Shown in pieces: positions 59,552 through 64,000 of a stretch of 64,000 bases of DNA. Made by a program: the position numbers and the translations under genes. The notes under the pieces are model-generated. The model saw nothing but the letters and a program-made list of their open reading frames with translations. It made no database searches and was not told the origin of the DNA. Positions within the stretch are counted from its first letter, which is position 1. Each line of letters begins with the position of its first letter. Source of the DNA: CALJTV01 sp036821185 (lineage in GTDB: Bacteria; Chloroflexota; Dehalococcoidia; GIF9; UBA5629); NCBI GenBank assembly GCA_036821185.1, contig DAISKD010000001.1, positions 310,001 through 374,000 of the forward strand, read 5' to 3'.

Positions 59552-59896
59552 ATGAGTTACGAACGCGAATTACTCAAAGGCAGCACTGACACTCTGCTCT
59601 TGTCGTTGATCAGCATTCAGCCCATGTACGGTTATCAAATCATCAAGGAATTAGAAAAGAGAAGTAACGGCTATTTCCAGTTTAAGGAAGGCACTCTTTA
59701 CCCAGCACTGCACCGGCTGGAGAGGGCAGGTCTCGTCTCTGGTAGATGGCAAAAAACACCCAGTGGGCAGGAAAGGCGTTACTACTTCATAACAGCAAAG
59801 GGGCAAAAGGTACTAGCTGAGAGACTAGCAATATGGCGAGATTTCTCCACGGCAGTATCTCTGATTATGCAACCGGCAAGCAATTATATGGGCTGA
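59552..59896 (+). CDS. PadR-family transcriptional regulator
   Basis: The 114-residue protein has the PadR winged helix: LLKGSTDTLLLSLISIQPMYGYQI, the wing with GTLYPALHRLERAGLVSGRW, and RRYYFITAKGQKVL. PadR proteins are small repressors of membrane and efflux genes. The downstream gene starts 4 nt after its stop, so regulation of that membrane protein is likely. A GGGGG site precedes the ATG. Confidence 0.93.
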   Translation: MSYERELLKGSTDTLLLSLISIQPMYGYQIIKELEKRSNGYFQFKEGTLYPALHRLERAGLVSGRWQKTPSGQERRYYFITAKGQKVLAERLAIWRDFSTAVSLIMQPASNYMG

Positions 59897-59900
59897 TAAG

Positions 59901-60806
59901 ATGGCACCGCCCGAGTTGAAATATCTCGAGAGTTTAAAAAGGTACCTGCGACTCGACCCTATACTCGAAAGCACTATAATAAAAGAAATTCGCGCCCATT
60001 TAGAAGACAAAAGCCAGGAACTAAAAGAATCAGGGGTGTCCGAAGAGGAGGCAACAACTATTGCCACCAAAACATTCGGCCCGCCACAGTTAGTTGCTCG
60101 ACAAATATATGAAGTCTACAGCCAGGGTACCTGGCGTCAATCGCTGTGCGCAGCACTGCCACACCTGTTGGTGGCTTTACTGTTTGCCTTGCATTTCTGG
60201 CAAAACATTTTCTGGCTGTCCACAGTCATTGCTTTAGTAGCCGGCGTTACCATTTACGGTTGGTACAATGGGCGGCCAGACTGGCTATTTCCGTGGCTGG
60301 GCTACTCTTTAGCACCAGTGATAGCTACCGGAGCACTTCTAGTCTACCTACCCGGAGCTTGGACATGGTTTGCATTTGTAACTTATGCACCCCTGGTACT
60401 CCTTGTTCTCATTTCTGTGATTAAAGCAGCATTAAAGCGCGACTGGGTTTTCGCTTCCTTAATGCTGCTACCCCTGCCCATAACAATAGGCTGGATAATT
60501 ACAATAGCAAAAGGCGCTGAGTTATCGTGGCAAGTGCAGATCCAGAAAAACGCACCTTTTATTGCTCTGAGCTTCTCTATACTGGCAATAGCCGCAATAG
60601 CCTTCGTTCGTGTAAGGCAGCGCTGGGCAAAAGTTACTGTCCTCGCAATACTCGAGGCAGTCGTACTGGTGATGATTGTTCTCGTAGGTAAAGACTTCGT
60701 AGGCCCGGTCGCTTGGTTATTTCTTGCCCTAGTAGGAGTTTCCTTATTCTTCGGTCCAGCTTTGTTAGAACAAGGCCTAACCAGAAACCGTTCTAGATTT
60801 GCCTAA
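59901..60806 (+). CDS. HAAS-domain membrane protein
   Basis: The 301-residue protein starts with a HAAS-like soluble domain (about 1-65): YLESLKRYLRLDP, EIRAHLEDKSQELKESGVSEEEA and TFGPPQLVA. About seven or eight hydrophobic segments follow. HAAS proteins pair with PadR regulators in many genomes and are thought to signal across the membrane. Start and spacing (4 nt after padR) indicate an operon. The membrane half has no catalytic motif that I recognise. Confidence 0.85.
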   Translation: MAPPELKYLESLKRYLRLDPILESTIIKEIRAHLEDKSQELKESGVSEEEATTIATKTFGPPQLVARQIYEVYSQGTWRQSLCAALPHLLVALLFALHFWQNIFWLSTVIALVAGVTIYGWYNGRPDWLFPWLGYSLAPVIATGALLVYLPGAWTWFAFVTYAPLVLLVLISVIKAALKRDWVFASLMLLPLPITIGWIITIAKGAELSWQVQIQKNAPFIALSFSILAIAAIAFVRVRQRWAKVTVLAILEAVVLVMIVLVGKDFVGPVAWLFLALVGVSLFFGPALLEQGLTRNRSRFA

Positions 60807-60874
60807 TACTCTTGCCCCTCAAACCACATTTAACAGGACCCCGGAGAGGCTGGAAACCTGATGGCTACACAAAA

Positions 60875-61324
60875 TCACTGCCATAGCCCCTTACGCAATC
60901 GCTTAGCCTCGCGCTCCATCTCCTCCAAATATTCTTGGTACTTGGTATCAGGAGGATACCTCTTGGCAAAAGCGTAGCCATTCCTTACCAACTCGCCGTT
61001 AACAAAGATACCATCAACATATACATAGCGCAACAATCTCCCATAACTATCCCTGTCAGAAACATCTCTTTCCAATCTGACACGTTTGCCGACAACCATT
61101 CGCTCGTTGAATTGTTTCGCCTCTAAATAGAAAGGTTCACCGACTTCTGGGGCATCAACCCCGATATACCGCACATGTTCACTGCCTGCAATCACAATGG
61201 TGTCCCCGTCTATGACCTGTTCTACCACAGCCGTCTCTACAGGGCCAACACACCCAGCTGCCCGCAAAAACCCGACAAGAAGAACTAGGACAATAAAGCA
61301 TTTACCCAACACGGAAGGCAACAA
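60875..61324 (-). CDS. Thermonuclease-like lipoprotein
   Basis: The 149-residue protein has an N-terminal signal with a lipobox-like RAAGC at about residues 21-25, so it is likely membrane-anchored outside the cell. The rest is a staphylococcal-nuclease domain: QVIDGDTIVI, YIGVDAPEVGEP, and DSYGRLLRYVYVDG, with the catalytic Arg, Glu and Arg in place. It would degrade DNA or RNA extracellularly. It stands alone, 57 nt downstream of ruvB, in the same direction. Confidence 0.88.
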   Translation of the reverse strand: MLPSVLGKCFIVLVLLVGFLRAAGCVGPVETAVVEQVIDGDTIVIAGSEHVRYIGVDAPEVGEPFYLEAKQFNERMVVGKRVRLERDVSDRDSYGRLLRYVYVDGIFVNGELVRNGYAFAKRYPPDTKYQEYLEEMEREAKRLRKGLWQ

Positions 61325-61381
61325 ACAGGGGGAGAATAGAGGAAAAATTGTTAACGGTCAGTCGTGAATGATGTAACTGTT

Positions 61382-62422
61382 CTACCATAGCCCTGGTTGG
61401 CTGGCATGACCCCGTTTATAAGCCATCCCCAGATGCTCATAGGCAAGCCGTGTGGCTGACCTCCCTCGAGGGGTACGCTCTATAAACCCTAACTGAAGCA
61501 GATACGGCTCATACACGTCCATTATTGTATCTGCTTCCTCGCTTATAGAAGCAGCTATGGTTTCCAAACCGACAGGCCCACCATCAAATTTCTCTATGAT
61601 GGCTCGCAATATTTTGTGGTCAACTTCATCCAAGCCCAGAGGGTCTACCTCTAGTTTCGAAAGAGCTTCTACAGCTACGGACTCAGTGACCACACCGTCG
61701 GCCACCACCTGAGCATAGTCCCTGACCCTCTTAAGGAGACGGTTCGCTACCCGTGGTGTTCCACGGGCTCGGCGGGCAATCTGACCTAGAGCGCCTTCAT
61801 CTATCTCAACATTCAAGAGCTTTGCCGATCGCCACAGGATCAGCACTATCGAGTTTTCATCATAAAAATCAAGTCGGTACACAGCACCAAACCTTTCTCT
61901 TAAAGGTGGGCTCATCAACGCATAGCGGGTAGTCGCCCCCACTAGAGTAAAAGGAGGTAGCTTCAAACGCAAGCTCCGTGCTCCCGGGCCTTTGCCTACT
62001 ACTATATCTATGGCAAACTCTTCCATCGCAGAATAGAGAACTTCTTCTACAGGCCGACTGAGCCGGTGAATCTCATCTATGAAGAAGCTATCACTCCTCT
62101 GTAGGTTCGTCAGGATAGCTGCTAGGTCGCCCGGACGCTCTATCGCCGGACCCGAAGTAACCTTGATGCTGACCCCCATTTCCGCAGCAATAATATAGGC
62201 TAATGTGGTCTTTCCTAAGCCAGGAGGACCATACAGCAGGATATGATCCAAAGGCTCGCCTCTCTTCTTGGCTGCGGCAATTGCTATTGCTAAATTCTCT
62301 TTGACCTTATCTTGACCTACAAACTCGCTTAAGCGCCGAGGACGAAGGCTGGCATCTAATGACACGTCATCTGCGCTCTGCTTGGCTGAAACTATCCGTG
62401 CTTTTGCTTCGCTATCCTTCAT
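61382..62422 (-). CDS. ruvB: Holliday junction branch-migration helicase RuvB
   Basis: The 346-residue AAA+ ATPase drives branch migration with RuvA. Motifs: LRPRRLSEFVGQDKVKENL, Walker A YGPPGLGKTTLA near residue 65, Walker B FFIDEIHRL, sensor ATTRYALMSPPLRERFG, and the C-terminal winged helix with RGRSATRLAYEHLG. ruvA and ruvC are not adjacent here. It is followed by the nuclease lipoprotein. Confidence 0.97.
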   Translation of the reverse strand: MKDSEAKARIVSAKQSADDVSLDASLRPRRLSEFVGQDKVKENLAIAIAAAKKRGEPLDHILLYGPPGLGKTTLAYIIAAEMGVSIKVTSGPAIERPGDLAAILTNLQRSDSFFIDEIHRLSRPVEEVLYSAMEEFAIDIVVGKGPGARSLRLKLPPFTLVGATTRYALMSPPLRERFGAVYRLDFYDENSIVLILWRSAKLLNVEIDEGALGQIARRARGTPRVANRLLKRVRDYAQVVADGVVTESVAVEALSKLEVDPLGLDEVDHKILRAIIEKFDGGPVGLETIAASISEEADTIMDVYEPYLLQLGFIERTPRGRSATRLAYEHLGMAYKRGHASQPGLW

Positions 62423-62676
62423 TCTCCCATCGTTAGTAAACTAACTAGCGCTGTACAACCATTATACACTACCCTCTCCCCTTTTCCGCAGTCACCTCAG
62501 TCATCCGTCGAGTTTCGAAATTCAATTAACAACATACCCGAGGCTCCATCCTCCAACAACCAGACCGTCCACACTGCACACCCAAAAGACGCAGTATCCC
62601 CCCTTCGAATATACCTGCAGAACAAGACCACTTGTCTTCAATATTTTCCTTGGGAAATATCCGGAGAAATCTCTAC
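62423..62676. other. Gene-free region between ruvB and rpoC
   Basis: This 254-bp stretch holds no gene that I can support. On the minus strand, TATAAT (62466-62461) could be the ruvB -10, without a good -35. ATATTTTCCTTGGGAAATAT (62641-62660) is a near-perfect AT-rich hairpin just after the rpoC stop; it lacks a GC core and is a weak terminator candidate. Confidence 0.35.
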
Positions 62677-64000
62677 CTATAAAGAAGGCAAAGATTCTCG
62701 CTCAGCAGGGGGAGCTTCTTCTACAGAAGAAAGAGCCCTGGCCGGAATTAGTTTACCTATAATCACGTTTTCCTTAAGCCCCAGCAAGCGGTCTGTCTTA
62801 CCCCAAATCGCTGTCTCGGTCAGGACCCTGGTAGTTTCCTGAAATGATGCAGCTGCCAGCCAGCTATCGGTGTTAAGCGAAGCACGTGTAATACCCAAAA
62901 GGAGGGTCTGGGCAGTGGCTGGTTCACCACCCTCCGCCAGCACCTTGGCGTTGATGCTTTCATACTCGAAACGATCGATTAGATCGCCAGGTAAAAGGTC
63001 TGTATCGCCAGGAGATTCTATGCGCACACGTCTTAACATCTGCCGGATAATGATCTCTATGTGCTTGTCATTGATATTGACACCCTGAGAGCGATAGACC
63101 TTCTGCACCTCCTCAACCAAATACTGTTGCACCGCTTCCCTGCCCATAATACGCAGAATATCTTGTGGGTCGACCACACCATCAGTGAGCTGTTCTCCAG
63201 CCTTAACCCTATCGCCAGATCTGACTCGAATGTGACTCCCTGAAGGGATTAAATATTCGCGCTCCTCAACCTCTTCATACCTGATAATAATCTGCTTGTC
63301 TTGGATGGTGATGGTGCCAGATACCCTAGCCACCAGAGAAGAGTCATCCACAACTGCAAGACGTTGACTGGTCGTCCCTTCCACAGACTGCGGAGCCAAA
63401 GAGGCCAGTCTGGTTCCAGCCTCAACCCACTGTCCATTGCTCACCAGCAACACGGCTCCAGAAGGCAAAGGATACTCATCCTGATAATATTCGGTACTCA
63501 CCACTCTAACCTTGCGAGCATCCTGGCTCTCAACCACCTCCACGACACCGTCAATTTCAGATATGATAGCTACACCTTTTGGGACCCTAGCCTCAAAAAG
63601 TTCCTCAACTCTAGGTAGACCAGTGGTGATATCAGCGCCGACAACACCTCCTGTGTGGAACGTGCGCAGCGTAAGCTGTGTTCCTGGCTCACCAATGCTC
63701 TGAGCAGCAATTATGCCTACCGCAGTTCCAAGAGCCACTAGTCCGCGCCTGGCTAAGTCACGCCCATAGCAACGTTGGCAGATCCCCCGCCGCGAACGAC
63801 AACTCAGCGGTGACCTAACATAGACCTGTGTAATACCTGCGTCCACGATTTGTTGTGCTTGAACTTCATCGATTTCTTCGTTTCTGCGAACGATGACCCT
63901 CTTGGTTGCAGGGTCAACAACATCAGCAGCTGCCAAACGGCCCAGTATGCGCTCGGACAGAGGTGGCAACAGCCCTCTATCGGGTTTTTCAAATAGCCAG
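62677..64000 (-). CDS. rpoC: DNA-directed RNA polymerase beta' subunit, C-terminal part
   Basis: The frame is open to the window end, so the N-terminal part of beta' is outside. The visible 440 residues carry the second zinc-binding Cys group (CRSRRGICQRCYGRD), GTAVGIIAAQSIGEPGTQLT, and TFHTGGVVGADITTGLPRVEELFEAR, the trigger-loop region written here by its start. A beta-strand region for the lineage-specific insert follows. The end reads LTETAIWGKTDRLLGLKENVIIGKLIPAR. rpoB presumably lies upstream; the rplL gene is not next to it, unlike the usual rplJL-rpoBC order. Confidence 0.95.
   Translation of the reverse strand, partial: WLFEKPDRGLLPPLSERILGRLAAADVVDPATKRVIVRRNEEIDEVQAQQIVDAGITQVYVRSPLSCRSRRGICQRCYGRDLARRGLVALGTAVGIIAAQSIGEPGTQLTLRTFHTGGVVGADITTGLPRVEELFEARVPKGVAIISEIDGVVEVVESQDARKVRVVSTEYYQDEYPLPSGAVLLVSNGQWVEAGTRLASLAPQSVEGTTSQRLAVVDDSSLVARVSGTITIQDKQIIIRYEEVEEREYLIPSGSHIRVRSGDRVKAGEQLTDGVVDPQDILRIMGREAVQQYLVEEVQKVYRSQGVNINDKHIEIIIRQMLRRVRIESPGDTDLLPGDLIDRFEYESINAKVLAEGGEPATAQTLLLGITRASLNTDSWLAAASFQETTRVLTETAIWGKTDRLLGLKENVIIGKLIPARALSSVEEAPPAERESLPSL

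Noticed and set aside
1..64000. CRISPR array, insertion sequence or prophage
   Set aside because: No regular short repeats with spacers, transposase, capsid or phage packaging genes were seen; the only recombinase looks Xer-like.

Overview
The window reads as an ordinary chromosomal region of an anaerobic bacterium, most likely of the class Dehalococcoidia (phylum Chloroflexota). The pointers are a cell-division cluster that goes from mraZ-rsmH straight to ftsA-ftsZ with no murein genes, a Re-citrate-synthase-like enzyme of the type described in Dehalococcoides, a B12-dependent class II ribonucleotide reductase, a Vhu/Mvh-type [NiFe] hydrogenase, and an EF-Tu with a cysteine-rich insertion. 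No rRNA operon, CRISPR array, complete insertion sequence or prophage was seen. The lineage is inferred from gene content, not from a marker-gene tree.

Layout. 1-2578 (+): the end of comEC, a degenerate histidine-kinase-like protein, and a membrane protein with three CARDB-like domains. 2575-7213 (-): def, priA, rplS, trmD and a mogA-like gene. 7414-11686 (+): a consensus promoter and MraZ operator, then a small winged-helix gene, mraZ, rsmH, ftsA and ftsZ, closed by a clear terminator. 11700-16309 (+): nrdR, nrdJ and an unusual GAF / nuclease-fold / hypoxanthine phosphoribosyltransferase fusion. 16312-18567 (+): an inverted-repeat element, Re-citrate synthase, trmO and tRNA-Gly. 18587-22550: zinc ribbon and uvrC (-), then a divergent tyrosine recombinase, a small membrane protein and pcm (+).

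22564-37184 (-) is the metabolic core: two [NiFe] hydrogenase systems side by side. The upstream one is a Hox-type NAD(P)-linked set (hoxE, a hoxF-gltD fusion, a NuoG/FdhA-like hoxU-type subunit, hoxY, hoxH). The downstream one is a Vhu/Mvh-type set (a GltD/HdrA-like FeS flavoprotein, mvhD, mvhG, mvhA). Next come an IscU-like scaffold, mobB and a stand-alone HoxU-like ferredoxin subunit. Together they suggest H2 oxidation coupled to NAD(P) and ferredoxin pools, possibly with flavin-based bifurcation.

37555-47030 is mixed: tRNA-Lys, an unknown gene, DUF72, a metallo-beta-lactamase protein, a CinA-Nudix fusion, comM, DUF169, a small membrane protein, a histone-deacetylase-like protein with an altered zinc site, a zinc-ribbon membrane protein, an amidase and a TIGR04076 protein. 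47197-52130 (-) is the translation block tRNA-Thr, tRNA-Tyr, tRNA-Thr, tuf, rpmG, secE, nusG, rplK, rplA, rplJ, rplL, with a recognisable L10 leader and attenuator before rplJ. 52217-61324 holds an iron-sulfur flavoprotein, a lone ADP-forming acyl-CoA synthetase subunit, tRNA-Asp and tRNA-Ala, a GAF-GGDEF-HD-GYP signalling protein, an ArsB/NhaD-type transporter with a UspA protein, a PadR-HAAS pair and a thermonuclease lipoprotein. ruvB and the 3' part of rpoC close the window on the minus strand.
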